From JAVKSL01 sp039583695 (GTDB lineage: Bacteria; Actinomycetota; Acidimicrobiia; Acidimicrobiales; JAJPHD01), in contig JAVKSL010000007.1 of assembly GCA_039583695.1 (NCBI GenBank), forward strand, positions 1 through 64,000: a stretch of 64,000 bases of DNA, written 5' to 3'. A model generated the notes under the pieces. That model was not told where the DNA came from, searched no databases, and was given only the letters and a program-made list of their open reading frames with translations. The stretch's first letter is position 1, and every line of letters begins with the position of its first letter. A program made the translations under genes and the position numbers. Below, in pieces: positions 52,637 to 61,232 of this stretch.

Positions 52637-54207
52637 TGCCCAGACGGCGGGCTCAGCCAGCCCCGGTTCGCTCCACCCGGTCGATCCGCCAGGAGATGAA
52701 CGGGATCGACGAGGCCCCGGGCAAGACCTGGTTCTGGGAGCTGGATGCGGGGGTGATCGATGCCGGGCGCTGTATCCAGTGCGGGACCTGCGTGGCGGTT
52801 TGTCCCTCGGGCTCCATCGGCGTCGACGCTCGCGGCCTGCCGCATCTGGTGAAGATGTGCACTGGCTGCTCGTTGTGCTGGGACTTCTGCCCCCGGGGCG
52901 GCCTGCGCTACGAGGCGACCTGGCCCAAGACCGAGGGAGCTGGCGGCGACGGCCTGGGCCTCGTCCAGGCCTCCTACACCGCCCGCTCACGCCGGGGTAC
53001 CAGGGCGCAGGACGGGGGCATCGTCACTGCCATCCTGGCGGCTGGGCTGAGCGCCGGTGACCTGGACGGGGTGCTGCTCGCCCGGGAGAGCCCGACGGAG
53101 CGCTGGAAGGGGGTGGCCTACCTTGCCACGACCCCGGAGGAGGTGGCGGCGTGCGGGGGCAGCTTCTACAACCAGACGATGGGTCTCGCCAACCTGGACC
53201 TGCGCCAGCTCGACCTGCCAACCGACCCCAGGATCGCCGTCGTGGGGACGCCGTGCCAGATCCAGGGGATAGCCGCCATGCGCTCGGCGGAATGGCGCCG
53301 CGGGTCGGCTCAGGTGGAGGCGGTGGTCCTCACCATTGCCCTGCTGTGCACCAAGAGCTTCGACTACGAGGCTTTGATGCTCGGCGAGCTGGGGGCCAAG
53401 CGGGGAGTCGACCTGGACCAGGTCGGCAAGGTGGATGTGATTCAGGGCAAGATGATCGTCGAGGACCGCGGGGGCCTGACGCTGATCTCCGAGCCGGTTC
53501 GGGACTTCCACGGGGCAGCGCTGGCGGGCTGCGAGGAGTGTGCTGACTTCCTGGGCCGGGGCGCCGACATCTCGGTGGGAAGTGTCGGGAGCCCCGACGG
53601 GTGGTCGAGCGTCCTGGTGAGGACCGACGCGGGGAAGAGCGCATTCTTGCGAGCCGCGCCGGAGATGGAGCTACGGGACCTGGAACGCCCTGAGGCGCTG
53701 GCCAAGCTGGACGCCTACGACCGCAAGGTGACTCTGGCCAGCATGCCCCGGGACTTCGACCCCGACGGGACGGCCTTCATCAGCTACCCCGAGCACGTGG
53801 CGGCTTATGCGGGCACCGAGAGGGCTCCGGCTCCGGATCGCCCGATCACCGGGCTCGCGGTGCTCGGGGACCCTGGCGACCACCCCGCCGCGAAGGACCT
53901 GGAGGTCCCCCCGGAGCCGCTCGACGAGCTCGAGCGGGTGCGGGCGCTGGTGCTGGAGTCCCCCGAGGCGTGGGGGCGCCTGGGGGCCTCGGGCGTCTGG
54001 ATCACCGATGCTCTGTGGCCGTGGTGGGGCGAGGCCTTGGTGCAGGCGAAGATGACCAAGTCGGCGATGGACCAGGTGGTTGCGGGCTACCGGAGCGAGC
54101 TGTGGCTGTGGCTGATGGGCGAGCGCACCTGGGAGAGTGTCGCATCGGGCCTCGCCGGCAGGCTGGAACGCCGAGCGGCCCCTGCCGGCCCCGGTGAGGG
54201 CCTGTGA
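52636..54207 (+). CDS. FrhB/FdhB-like F420 oxidoreductase with two ferredoxin clusters
   Basis: A 523-residue protein. Residues 46-85 hold two [4Fe-4S] sites, C46-x2-C-x2-C-x3-C56 (CIQCGTCVAVCP) and C75-x2-C-x2-C-x3-C85 (CTGCSLCWDFCP). The FrhB N- and C-domains follow: DGGIVTAILAAGL, WKGVAYLATTPEEV, CGGSFYNQTM, VVGTPCQIQGIAAM, LLCTKSFDYEAL, GCEECADFLGRGADISVGSVGS. These domains bind FAD and coenzyme F420 in F420-reducing hydrogenase, Fpo/Fqo and methanogen Fsr. About 130 extra C-terminal residues are unassigned. It overlaps the sulfite reductase stop by one base and the transporter start by four, so it probably supplies electrons from reduced F420 to sulfite reductase. Confidence 0.88.
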   Translation: MPRRRAQPAPVRSTRSIRQEMNGIDEAPGKTWFWELDAGVIDAGRCIQCGTCVAVCPSGSIGVDARGLPHLVKMCTGCSLCWDFCPRGGLRYEATWPKTEGAGGDGLGLVQASYTARSRRGTRAQDGGIVTAILAAGLSAGDLDGVLLARESPTERWKGVAYLATTPEEVAACGGSFYNQTMGLANLDLRQLDLPTDPRIAVVGTPCQIQGIAAMRSAEWRRGSAQVEAVVLTIALLCTKSFDYEALMLGELGAKRGVDLDQVGKVDVIQGKMIVEDRGGLTLISEPVRDFHGAALAGCEECADFLGRGADISVGSVGSPDGWSSVLVRTDAGKSAFLRAAPEMELRDLERPEALAKLDAYDRKVTLASMPRDFDPDGTAFISYPEHVAAYAGTERAPAPDRPITGLAVLGDPGDHPAAKDLEVPPEPLDELERVRALVLESPEAWGRLGASGVWITDALWPWWGEALVQAKMTKSAMDQVVAGYRSELWLWLMGERTWESVASGLAGRLERRAAPAGPGEGL

Positions 54208-55052
54208 TCTGGGCGCTGCTCGACCCGCAAGTTGGCCACATGCTGACCAGCACGGCAGACCGGCTGGGCCTGGTGGCGAGCGGGCTGGTGGTGGGCCTGC
54301 TGGTCGGCCTCACCGGTGCCGGGGGAAGCTCGGTGCTCACCCCCTTGCTGATCCTGGTCTTCGGTCTCGGTGGCACCTCGGCCGTCGGGACTGACCTGGT
54401 CGCCTCGCTGGTGATGAAGCCGGTCGGTGGCTTGGTGCACCTTCATCATCGCACCGTCCGCATGGATATCGTGGCCTGGCTCGCCCTGGGCTCGGTACCT
54501 GGTGCCGTGCTCGGCGTGGTCCTGATCAGCCTGGCAGGGACCTCGGCGAGCTCGATCCTGCTTCCCCTGCTGGGCGCGGCCCTGCTGGCGACCGCCATCG
54601 CCATGGTCGCCCGAACCCGCCTGCGGGCGCGCGCGGTGAGGCGGGCGGGTGGTGCGTGGGCACTCAGGTGCGGCGGGACAGGCCATATTCCTCCAAAGGC
54701 GCTGGCCACCTTGGCGGTCGGGCTGTTTGGCGGGGTCGTGGTGGGGCTCACCTCGGTCGGATCGGGATCACTGATGGTGGTGAGCCTCACCATGCTCTAC
54801 CCGGAGCTGACCATGGCCGAGCTGATCGGGACGGATCTGGTCCAGGCGGTTCCCATGGTTGGGGCGGCGGCCCTCGGCCACCTGGTAACGGGCGGCGTGC
54901 AGCTCGGGGTTGCCGGAGCCCTGCTGATCGGGGCGGTCCCGGGCACGCTGATGGGGGCCCGGCTGTCGTCGCGCACCGACGGGCGCCTGGCCCGGGGGGC
55001 GCTGATTGCCGTCCTGGCTGCCACCGGAGTGAAGCTGATCTCGGCGCTATGA
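54204..55052 (+). CDS. TauE/SafE (TSUP) family transporter
   Basis: A 282-residue integral membrane protein with two related halves: GLVVGLLVGLTGAGGSSVLTP and LFGGVVVGLTSVGSGSLMVVS, the paired family motif. About eight membrane helices are visible. TSUP proteins move sulfite, sulfate, thiosulfate or sulfoacetate. In this operon it could import sulfate or export excess sulfite. No ABC sulfate transporter is seen, so uptake is a fair guess. It starts with GTG overlapping the FrhB-like gene's stop. Confidence 0.9.
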   Translation: MIWALLDPQVGHMLTSTADRLGLVASGLVVGLLVGLTGAGGSSVLTPLLILVFGLGGTSAVGTDLVASLVMKPVGGLVHLHHRTVRMDIVAWLALGSVPGAVLGVVLISLAGTSASSILLPLLGAALLATAIAMVARTRLRARAVRRAGGAWALRCGGTGHIPPKALATLAVGLFGGVVVGLTSVGSGSLMVVSLTMLYPELTMAELIGTDLVQAVPMVGAAALGHLVTGGVQLGVAGALLIGAVPGTLMGARLSSRTDGRLARGALIAVLAATGVKLISAL

Positions 55053-55071
55053 ACCAGAAAGGACCCTTACA

Positions 55072-55995
55072 GTGACAGCAAGCCTCGTGACTCCGCACGC
55101 TGCCTCGGACCACCTCGACCTCTTGGAGGCGCATGCCATCTTTGTGATGCGCGAGGTGGCTGCCGAGAGTCGCCATCCCGTCCTGCTGTTCAGCGGGGGT
55201 AAGGACTCCGCCGTGCTGTTGCGCCTGGCGGAGAAGGCGTTTCGCCCAGCCGGCCTGCCGTTCCCGATCCTCCACGTCGACACGGGGCACAACTTTCCCG
55301 AGGTGCTGGATTTTCGCGACCGGCGGGTGGCGGAGCTGGGAGAGCACCTCGTCGTGGCGTCGGTGCAGGACTCCATCGACTCCGGGCGGACCAGCGACCC
55401 CGGCTTCGGGGTGTCCCGCAACCGCCTGCAGAGCGCCACCCTGCTCGACGCCATCGCCGCCAACGGATTCGACGCCTGCATAGGCGGGGCGCGCCGGGAC
55501 GAGGACAAGGCCCGGGCCAAGGAGCGCATCTTGTCCTTTCGGGATGCCTTGGGGGCCTGGGACCCCCGCAACCAGCGTCCGGAGCTGTGGCACCTGTACC
55601 AGGGCCAGGTGCGGCCAGGGGAGCACCTTCGGGCGTTCCCGCTGTCGGATTGGACCGAGCTCGACGTGTGGGCCTACATCGAGCGCGAGGGCGTCGAGCT
55701 GCCGTCGCTTTACTACGCGCACCGGCGCAGGGTGATCCACCGGGGCGGGATGCTGCTGGCCGAGAGTGACTGGGTGAGCGCTGGGCCGGGTGAGCAGGTG
55801 CTCGAGGAGATGGTGAGGTTCCGAACGGTGGGCGACATGACCTGCACCGGCGCGGTGCGCTCGAGCGCAGCCAGCCCGGCCGAGGTGCTGGCGGAGGTCG
55901 CCGTGGCTCGGATGACCGAGCGGGGCGCCAGCCGGGCGGACGACGCATTCTCGGAGACCTCGATGGAGGACCGCAAGCGGGAGGGCTATTTCTAG
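55072..55995 (+). CDS. cysD: Sulfate adenylyltransferase subunit 2 (CysD)
   Basis: A 307-residue ATP-sulfurylase small subunit of the PP-loop family, making APS from ATP and sulfate. The nucleotide loop is LLFSGGKDSAVLL, then FPILHVDTGHNFPEVLDFRD (in parts), GGARRDEDKARAKERILSFRD, and the C-terminal DDAFSETSMEDRKREGYF, characteristic of CysD. The GTG at 55072 has AAAGGA eight bases upstream. cysN starts on the base after its stop, so the two subunits are made in equal amounts. Confidence 0.96.
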   Translation: MTASLVTPHAASDHLDLLEAHAIFVMREVAAESRHPVLLFSGGKDSAVLLRLAEKAFRPAGLPFPILHVDTGHNFPEVLDFRDRRVAELGEHLVVASVQDSIDSGRTSDPGFGVSRNRLQSATLLDAIAANGFDACIGGARRDEDKARAKERILSFRDALGAWDPRNQRPELWHLYQGQVRPGEHLRAFPLSDWTELDVWAYIEREGVELPSLYYAHRRRVIHRGGMLLAESDWVSAGPGEQVLEEMVRFRTVGDMTCTGAVRSSAASPAEVLAEVAVARMTERGASRADDAFSETSMEDRKREGYF

Positions 55996-57252
55996 ATGGA
56001 CCTGCTCCGCTTCGCCGCCATCGGCTCTGTCGACGACGGCAAGTCCACCCTGATCGGACGCCTGCTGGCGGACAGCCGCCAGCTCTTCGACGACCAGCTG
56101 GATGCCATCAAGGCGGCCAGCCGACGGCGCGGGCGCTCCGGGTTGGATCTGTCCTTCGTAACCGACGGCCTGCGCGCAGAGAGGGACCAGGGGATCACCA
56201 TCGACGTCGCCTACCGCTACGCGGCCACGCCGCGGCGGAAGTTCGTGATCGCGGACTGCCCTGGGCACCTGCAGTACACCGCCAACATGGCCACTGGCGC
56301 CTCCACCGCAGAACTGGCCCTGGTGGTCATCGACGCCCAGCGGGGCTTGCGTGAGCAGACCCGGCGGCACCTGTGCATCGCGGCCCTGCTGGGAGTCCAC
56401 CACCTGCTGGTAGCGGTGAACAAGATGGACCTGGTGGCCTGGGACCAGGCCACCTACGACTCGATCGTGGCCGAGCTGGGCGAGGTGGCCGATCGCTTGG
56501 GGATCGAGAGCGTCGTGTGCGTTCCGGTCTCAGCGCTGCACGGCGACAATGTGGCCCAGTCCTCCGACGTCGCCCCCTGGTACGAGGGCCTTACGGTGCT
56601 GGAGCATCTCGAAGGCGCTGCCAGCTCGGTGCCCGCGGAGTCCGGAGCCCGCCTTCCGGTGCAGTGGGTGCTGCGGCACCCCGACGGCGGGCGGAGCTAT
56701 GCCGGGATGCTGAGCGGGGGGACGCTGAGAGTGGGGGAGGAGGTGGTCGCTCTACCGTCGGGGGCGCGCAGCCGGATCAACTCGATCGATACCTTCGATG
56801 GCCCTCTGCAGGCTGCCGGGCCAATGCTGTCGGTTTCGGTGAACCTGGACGACGAGCTGGATGTGTCCCGGGGGGACCTGCTGGCGCCCGCGGCAACGCC
56901 TCCCGATGTGGTGAGCGAGCTGGATGCGATCGTCTGCTGGTTCGGCGATCGACCGGTGGGTGCTGGAGACAGGCTTCGGATCAAGCACACCACCCGCCAG
57001 ACCTCCGCGATAGTGGCGGCGGTGTGCGGACGCCTGGACGTGAACACCATGGTGATCGAGCCCGGCGACAAGCTGGGCGACAACGAGATCGGCCGGGTGC
57101 GGGTTGCGGTCGCCACACCGCTGGCGGTCGACCCTTACAGCTCCAACAGGGTGACCGGGAGCTTCGTGCTCATCGACGAGGTGACCAACGCCACATTGGC
57201 GGCCGGCATGGTTGGCGTCACCGACCTGGGCTGGCTCGAAGCCGGCTTCTGA
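55996..57252 (+). CDS. cysN: Sulfate adenylyltransferase subunit 1, GTPase (CysN)
   Basis: A 418-residue elongation-factor-like GTPase that drives sulfate adenylylation with CysD. G1 is GSVDDGKST (10-18), G2 region RDQGITIDVAYRY, G3 DCPGH, and G4 NKMD. Two beta-barrel domains follow. The protein ends without a CysC (APS kinase) domain, unlike many actinobacterial CysNC fusions. That fits direct reduction of APS by CysH. Its stop codon lies inside the first of four 23-bp tandem repeats. Confidence 0.96.
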   Translation: MDLLRFAAIGSVDDGKSTLIGRLLADSRQLFDDQLDAIKAASRRRGRSGLDLSFVTDGLRAERDQGITIDVAYRYAATPRRKFVIADCPGHLQYTANMATGASTAELALVVIDAQRGLREQTRRHLCIAALLGVHHLLVAVNKMDLVAWDQATYDSIVAELGEVADRLGIESVVCVPVSALHGDNVAQSSDVAPWYEGLTVLEHLEGAASSVPAESGARLPVQWVLRHPDGGRSYAGMLSGGTLRVGEEVVALPSGARSRINSIDTFDGPLQAAGPMLSVSVNLDDELDVSRGDLLAPAATPPDVVSELDAIVCWFGDRPVGAGDRLRIKHTTRQTSAIVAAVCGRLDVNTMVIEPGDKLGDNEIGRVRVAVATPLAVDPYSSNRVTGSFVLIDEVTNATLAAGMVGVTDLGWLEAGF

Positions 57253-57332
57253 GGTCTGGCCGGGCCGGCTTCTGAGGTCTGGCCGGGCTGGTTTCTGAGG
57301 TTTGGCCGGGCTGGTTTCTGAGGTTTGGCCGG
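57241..57332. repeat. 4 x 23-bp tandem repeat spanning the cysN stop codon
   Basis: Four adjacent 23-bp units run from 57241 to 57332. The first two are identical (GCCGGCTTCTGAGGTCTGGC followed by CGG) and the last two share three or so base changes. Unit 1 contains the last codons and TGA of cysN, so each copy repeats a Phe-stop. The array ends four bases before the stop of the convergent oxidoreductase gene. GC-rich ends allow each unit to form a short hairpin, so it may serve transcription termination or be simple slippage. Confidence 0.92.
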
Positions 57333-57335
57333 GTC

Positions 57336-58592
57336 CTAGCCCTGCGGCGCTCGCAGCGCATCCGAGAGCCATCGGCGGCTGGCGCCGTGGGACGTGGCCG
57401 TTTGCATCGCCAAGCTGGCCAGACGACCAAGCCGGCTGTCGATTCCCGGAGCCGCGCCGTCGAGGAGGTCGTTCCAGTAAAGCGCCCAGGCCCCACCGAC
57501 GGCTCGGCCAACCCCCGGGGCCGTGAGCGCGCGTCCCAGCGCCGACACGAGGCGGGGACGGTCGAGCACGCAGCGATGGAGGCTGGCGTTGGCCGAGTGG
57601 TATGCGAGGTAACGGTCCCTCAGATGGGTGGTGTAGGTAGTCGCAGCGCTGCCCGGGCCGGCCAGGATCGCTTGCGCGGCCGCCACTGCCGAGGCCATGG
57701 CGTCGGCGATGCCCTCCCCCTGGAGCGGGTTCACCAGACCCGCGGAATCGCCGACCAGCAAGACGTTGCCCACGGCGGGAGTGGTCCCCACCATGCCCAT
57801 CTTGAGCCACCCACCAAGGCGCTCAAAGCGGCTCGGGACCTGCTCCAAGAGTCCAACCGAGCCCAGATGAGCGAGGAATGCGTCAAGCTGGCGCGTTGCC
57901 TGGGCGCCGCGACGGCGGTCGGTGCCCGCGCCCACGCCCAAGCCGGCATTCGCCCTCCCGTCCGCCAGGGGGAAGATCCACCCGTAGCCGGGAAAGCCGC
58001 GGCCCGGCGTCGGGTCCCAAAAGCTGATGACCGGCACGTCAACGGGGGCATCCAGATAGGCCCTGACGGCAAAGCCCCACATCACCCGGGTGGGATCGAG
58101 CAGTCCGGCGCTCGCCGCGATCGCGCTGTTGGCCCCGTCGGCGCCGATGACGATGTCCGCCGGCAGGATACGGTCGTCCTCCAATCTCACGCCCCCGGGC
58201 GCCACGCCCCTTGCCCGGGCGCGAACCGGCTCCGCTCCGGCGTCGAGGGCGGCCTGGCGGAGCCAGTTGTCGAAGGTCCAGCGGGGGGAGGCCCAGCCCT
58301 GGCCTGGGTAGGTCGAACCTGCGCGGGCCCGCAACAGTGCCTTGCCGCCGGTGGGCCCCAGGACGACCATGTCCCCGACACCGAGATGCGGGGTCGCGTG
58401 TTGGGTCAGGCCCAGATCCTCCAGCAGCTGGACCCCGCGAGGCCCCAGCAAGTCACCGCACGCCTTGTCCCGGGGAAAGCCAGCCTTGTCCACCAGGGCA
58501 ACCTTGGCGCCACCTCTGGCCAGCACCAGTGCAGCCACAGAGCCCGCCGGACCAGCCCCGGCAACGGCGGCATCGAATCCGGGTCGGCCCAC
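57336..58592 (-). CDS. Geranylgeranyl-reductase-family FAD oxidoreductase
   Basis: About 418 residues from the GTG at 58592. It belongs to the geranylgeranyl reductase/flavin monooxygenase family. The N-terminal FAD motif is GAGPAGS, followed by KACGDLLGPRG, the family's K-x-C-G-x-x-x-x-x-x-G signature. IVIGADGANSAIA and VLLVGDSAGLVNPLQGEGI complete the FAD site. Beside a UbiE-like gene it may saturate a menaquinone side chain, as MenJ does, or reduce an archaeal-type lipid precursor. The frame is open upstream to 58826, overlapping the divergent gene. Its stop is four bases from the 23-bp repeat array. Confidence 0.85.
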   Translation of the reverse strand: MGRPGFDAAVAGAGPAGSVAALVLARGGAKVALVDKAGFPRDKACGDLLGPRGVQLLEDLGLTQHATPHLGVGDMVVLGPTGGKALLRARAGSTYPGQGWASPRWTFDNWLRQAALDAGAEPVRARARGVAPGGVRLEDDRILPADIVIGADGANSAIAASAGLLDPTRVMWGFAVRAYLDAPVDVPVISFWDPTPGRGFPGYGWIFPLADGRANAGLGVGAGTDRRRGAQATRQLDAFLAHLGSVGLLEQVPSRFERLGGWLKMGMVGTTPAVGNVLLVGDSAGLVNPLQGEGIADAMASAVAAAQAILAGPGSAATTYTTHLRDRYLAYHSANASLHRCVLDRPRLVSALGRALTAPGVGRAVGGAWALYWNDLLDGAAPGIDSRLGRLASLAMQTATSHGASRRWLSDALRAPQG

Positions 58593-58759
58593 CAAGTCGT
58601 TGTAGCTGCTCGCCGGGCAAGTCGCTGCTCGCCGAGAGTTGCGTTCGCCCACGCTTCGCCTACCATGGCTTCCGAGCGGTCCGGACATGCCGCCCTGAGA
58701 GGGTCCGACGAGTGCAGGCAGCCCCGAGAATGCACCAAAGCCTGACGGGCGCTCGGCCC

Positions 58760-59512
58760 ATGGTCGAGCGCTCTCGGAGTGAGCCGAGCCGCTTCGCCTC
58801 GGAGCTGTTCGACGGGCTCGGGGCACGCTACGATGCTCTGGCGGCCGTGCTGTCTCTCGGACAGGACCGTCGTTGGCGCGCCGCGATGCTGGAACGGGTC
58901 GAGGCCGGCCCTGGGTCGCGGGTGCTCGACGTGGCCACCGGGCCTGCCGGGGTCGCCCTGGCCATCCAGCGGCGAACCGGGGCCGCGGTTGTCGGGGTGG
59001 ACGTCACCGAGGCCATCTTGCGCAGGGGGCAGCGCAATGTGGCCGAGGCTGGTCGAGACCACAACATTGCCCTGGTAGTGGGCAAGGGGGAGCAGCTGCC
59101 CTTTCCGGATGCCGCTTTCGATGCTCTTACTTTCACCTACCTGCTCCGCTACGTCGCCGATCCTGCGGCGACGCTCGCTGAGCTGGCCCGGGTGGTGCGT
59201 CCCGGGGGAACCATCTCCTCGCTGGAGTTCCACCTGCCCGATCGGCTGGCCTGGCGTGAGCTCTGGTGGGGATATACCCGTATGGTGTTGCCAGTTGCGG
59301 GGGCCTTGCTCGGAGGGCGGGAATGGTACGACGTCGGACGCTTCCTCGGGCCGAGCATCGAAGCGCACTACACCAGCTACCCGGTCCCCTGGATCGTGAA
59401 TGCGTGGCGGGAGGCGGGGATCGAGCAGGTGGGTGCGAGGGTGATGAGCCTAGGCGGCGGTCTGGTCATGTGGGGGGCCCGCTCGGGAGCCGGGCCCCGA
59501 CAGTCCGCGTAG
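58760..59512 (+). CDS. UbiE/MenG-like methyltransferase
   Basis: A 250-residue SAM-dependent methyltransferase of the UbiE family: FDGLGARYDALAAVLSLGQDRRWR at the start (in parts), VLDVATGPAGVAL for AdoMet, EQLPFPDAAFDALTFTYLLRYV, and RVVRPGGTISSLEF. The order matches enzymes that methylate demethylmenaquinone. It is somewhat divergent: the usual GC-G-T of motif I reads ATGPAG. An ATG at 58730 would add ten residues. It diverges from the oxidoreductase gene and is followed after nine bases by a membrane-protein gene. Confidence 0.85.
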   Translation: MVERSRSEPSRFASELFDGLGARYDALAAVLSLGQDRRWRAAMLERVEAGPGSRVLDVATGPAGVALAIQRRTGAAVVGVDVTEAILRRGQRNVAEAGRDHNIALVVGKGEQLPFPDAAFDALTFTYLLRYVADPAATLAELARVVRPGGTISSLEFHLPDRLAWRELWWGYTRMVLPVAGALLGGREWYDVGRFLGPSIEAHYTSYPVPWIVNAWREAGIEQVGARVMSLGGGLVMWGARSGAGPRQSA

Positions 59513-59521
59513 GCGTCTGGC

Positions 59522-60283
59522 GTGGATCCTGCCCGGGGCTCCCACCCGGCAGCGCAGGCCGCGCCCCGGACCGCCTTCTACGCCACTCCTGGAGGCGGCT
59601 GGAGGGGGTGGTGGACTGTGTTGCATCCCCCGTACACGGCGTGGCACCTCGCCTATGTGGTGATCGGTGCATCGTTGGCCCCCGTGGTGAACCTGACCAC
59701 GCTTGGGGCCACCCTCGGGGCATTCTTCCTGGCGGTGGGGGTGTCAGCACACTGCCTGGACGAGCTCAACGGCAGACCACTTCGGACCTCGATCCCCAGC
59801 TCGCAGCTACTGGCGGCGGCAGTGATCAGCCTCTGTGGGGCGGTGGCCCTCGGAGTGGCCGGTGCCGTGAGGCTGGGACCCGGCCTGGTGCCATTCATCG
59901 TGGTTGGTGCGGCTCTGGTGGTCGCCTACGATCTGGAGCTGGTCGGTGGCCGGCTCCACAACGACGCAACGTTCGCTGCTGCCTGGGGGGCGTTTCCGGT
60001 CCTTACGGCTTATTTTGCCCAGGCAGGGACCATCGGGGTGGCGGCTGTTGCTGCGTCGGTGGGGGCCTTTGCCCTCTCCGGTGCGCAACGCCACCTGAGC
60101 GCGCCGGCGAGGACCCTGCGCCGCCACGTCACAGTGGTCGAGGGAAGGCTGGTTATGGACGACGGGAGCACCCGCGCGCTCACCACGGAGCTGCTTATCG
60201 GTCCCTTGGAGGCAGCCCTCAAGGCGTTGTGCTGGACGACGGTGGCCCTCGCAGCAGCTCTGGCCGTGGCGCGCCTCAGGTGA
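59522..60283 (+). CDS. Integral membrane protein, possibly UbiA-like
   Basis: A 253-residue protein with about eight hydrophobic segments. An acidic motif near residue 80 (AHCLDELNGRPL) recalls the first aspartate-rich motif of UbiA prenyltransferases, and a second, YDLELVGGRLHND, lies near residue 140. The match is weak, so prenyltransferase activity is only a suggestion supported by the neighbouring UbiE-like gene. It starts with GTG nine bases after that gene. The stop codon lies in the first of five 18-bp repeats. Confidence 0.6.
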   Translation: MDPARGSHPAAQAAPRTAFYATPGGGWRGWWTVLHPPYTAWHLAYVVIGASLAPVVNLTTLGATLGAFFLAVGVSAHCLDELNGRPLRTSIPSSQLLAAAVISLCGAVALGVAGAVRLGPGLVPFIVVGAALVVAYDLELVGGRLHNDATFAAAWGAFPVLTAYFAQAGTIGVAAVAASVGAFALSGAQRHLSAPARTLRRHVTVVEGRLVMDDGSTRALTTELLIGPLEAALKALCWTTVALAAALAVARLR

Positions 60284-60368
60284 GCCACGCGCCTCAGGTG
60301 AGCCACGCGCCTCAGGTGAGCCACGCGCCTCAGGTGAGCCACGCGCCTCAGGTGAGCCACGCGCCTCA
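60271..60368. repeat. 5.4 x 18-bp tandem repeat spanning two convergent stop codons
   Basis: Five exact copies of GCGCCTCAGGTGAGCCAC plus a partial copy run from 60271 to 60368. The first copy holds the TGA of the plus-strand membrane gene, and the partial last copy holds the stop of the minus-strand gene. The array therefore fills the whole gap between them. Identity of all copies implies recent expansion. Confidence 0.95.
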
Positions 60369-60947
60369 TTGCCCGGCCTCGAAGGTGTACAGCTCGACCG
60401 CGAACTGCGTTCCGTCGGGGTGGCCCAGCGACGAGGAGAGAGTTGAGATGGTCACACCCACCTCCCAGTAGTTGCCGTCGCTACCCGCGATCAGGGCGAG
60501 GACGGGATTGGTGCTCCGGTCGACCCGCCAGTGCTCGCGTGCGAGCTCGGCGGGGAAGAACTGTGCTATCTCGGCCGGGCTGGCCGGGTTGGTGTAGGTC
60601 ACCGTGCCGTCGAACGGCGCGTCGACGGCCCGACTGACCCGTGACACCACGGTCGAGCCTGCCGGGACCTCCAGGGCAGCGAGCACGTTGGCGGGAACCG
60701 CGTCTGTCTTGTCCAGGAGGGCAAAGGCAGGGCCCGCGGCAACCGCGGGCAGGTCTGGCACACCGAAGGTGGCGGGGGAGCTGGGCTTGCTGACCAGGTG
60801 ACCCACCAAGAAGGTGAATCCCAAGACGACCACGACGACGATACAGCTGAGCAGCACGATGTTGCGAATGGTACGAACCTTGCGGGGACCTAGGGTCTTG
60901 CGGGAACCGACCGGCGGTGGTGCGTTGCCCTCTGGTGCATTGCTCAT
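60366..60947 (-). CDS. Single-pass membrane protein, unknown function
   Basis: A 193-residue protein. It has a short basic N-terminus, one membrane helix (NIVLLSCIVVVVVLGFTFLV), and an extracellular domain of about 140 residues with VPAGSTVVSRV and FFPAELAREHWRVDR segments. Conserved-looking Trp and Tyr positions suggest a folded domain. No family is recognised. It points toward the 18-bp repeat array, and its start is 89 bases before tRNA-Cys on the other strand. Confidence 0.65.
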   Translation of the reverse strand: MSNAPEGNAPPPVGSRKTLGPRKVRTIRNIVLLSCIVVVVVLGFTFLVGHLVSKPSSPATFGVPDLPAVAAGPAFALLDKTDAVPANVLAALEVPAGSTVVSRVSRAVDAPFDGTVTYTNPASPAEIAQFFPAELAREHWRVDRSTNPVLALIAGSDGNYWEVGVTISTLSSSLGHPDGTQFAVELYTFEAGQ

Positions 60948-61036
60948 CTCCTCCAGAGCATACGAGTGTCGCCGGAGCGACGTCAGTCAGCAATGCGGGC
61001 GGGTCGAGCTACGGGAACGGCTATCGTGGGGTGGCT

Positions 61037-61111
61037 GGCGGCGTGGCCGAGTGGCATAGGCAAGGGCCTGCAAAGCCCTGTACAGCGGTTCGATTCCGCT
61101 CGCCGCCTCCA
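61037..61111 (+). tRNA. tRNA-Cys (anticodon GCA)
   Basis: A complete tRNA of 75 bases with encoded CCA. The acceptor stem GGCGGCG pairs with CGCCGCC at the 3' end (outer pairs G-C), the anticodon loop reads CTGCAAA giving GCA, and the T loop is TTCGATT. It is followed after 121 bases by an HNH/integrase region, so its 3' end is the likely attachment site of an integrated element. Confidence 0.95.
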
Positions 61112-61189
61112 GCAAAAGTGCAGGTCACAGGTGCTATGGCCTTGGACCCGGCCTCCGGAGTTACTCTTATTCGAGGTGCTAACCTCCAA

Positions 61190-61219
61190 GTAACCGTTCG
61201 AGTAACCGCCGAGTAACCG
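61190..61219 (+). repeat. Three GTAACCG repeats beside tRNA-Cys (possible integrase arm sites)
   Basis: GTAACCG occurs at 61190, 61202 and 61213, the last two within an 11-bp direct repeat GAGTAACCGCC. Spacing is 11-12 bases, about one helical turn. They lie between tRNA-Cys and the HNH-like gene, where integrase arm-binding sites are often found. The role is inferred from position only. Confidence 0.4.
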
Positions 61220-61232
61220 CCGAGGGGCCAAT

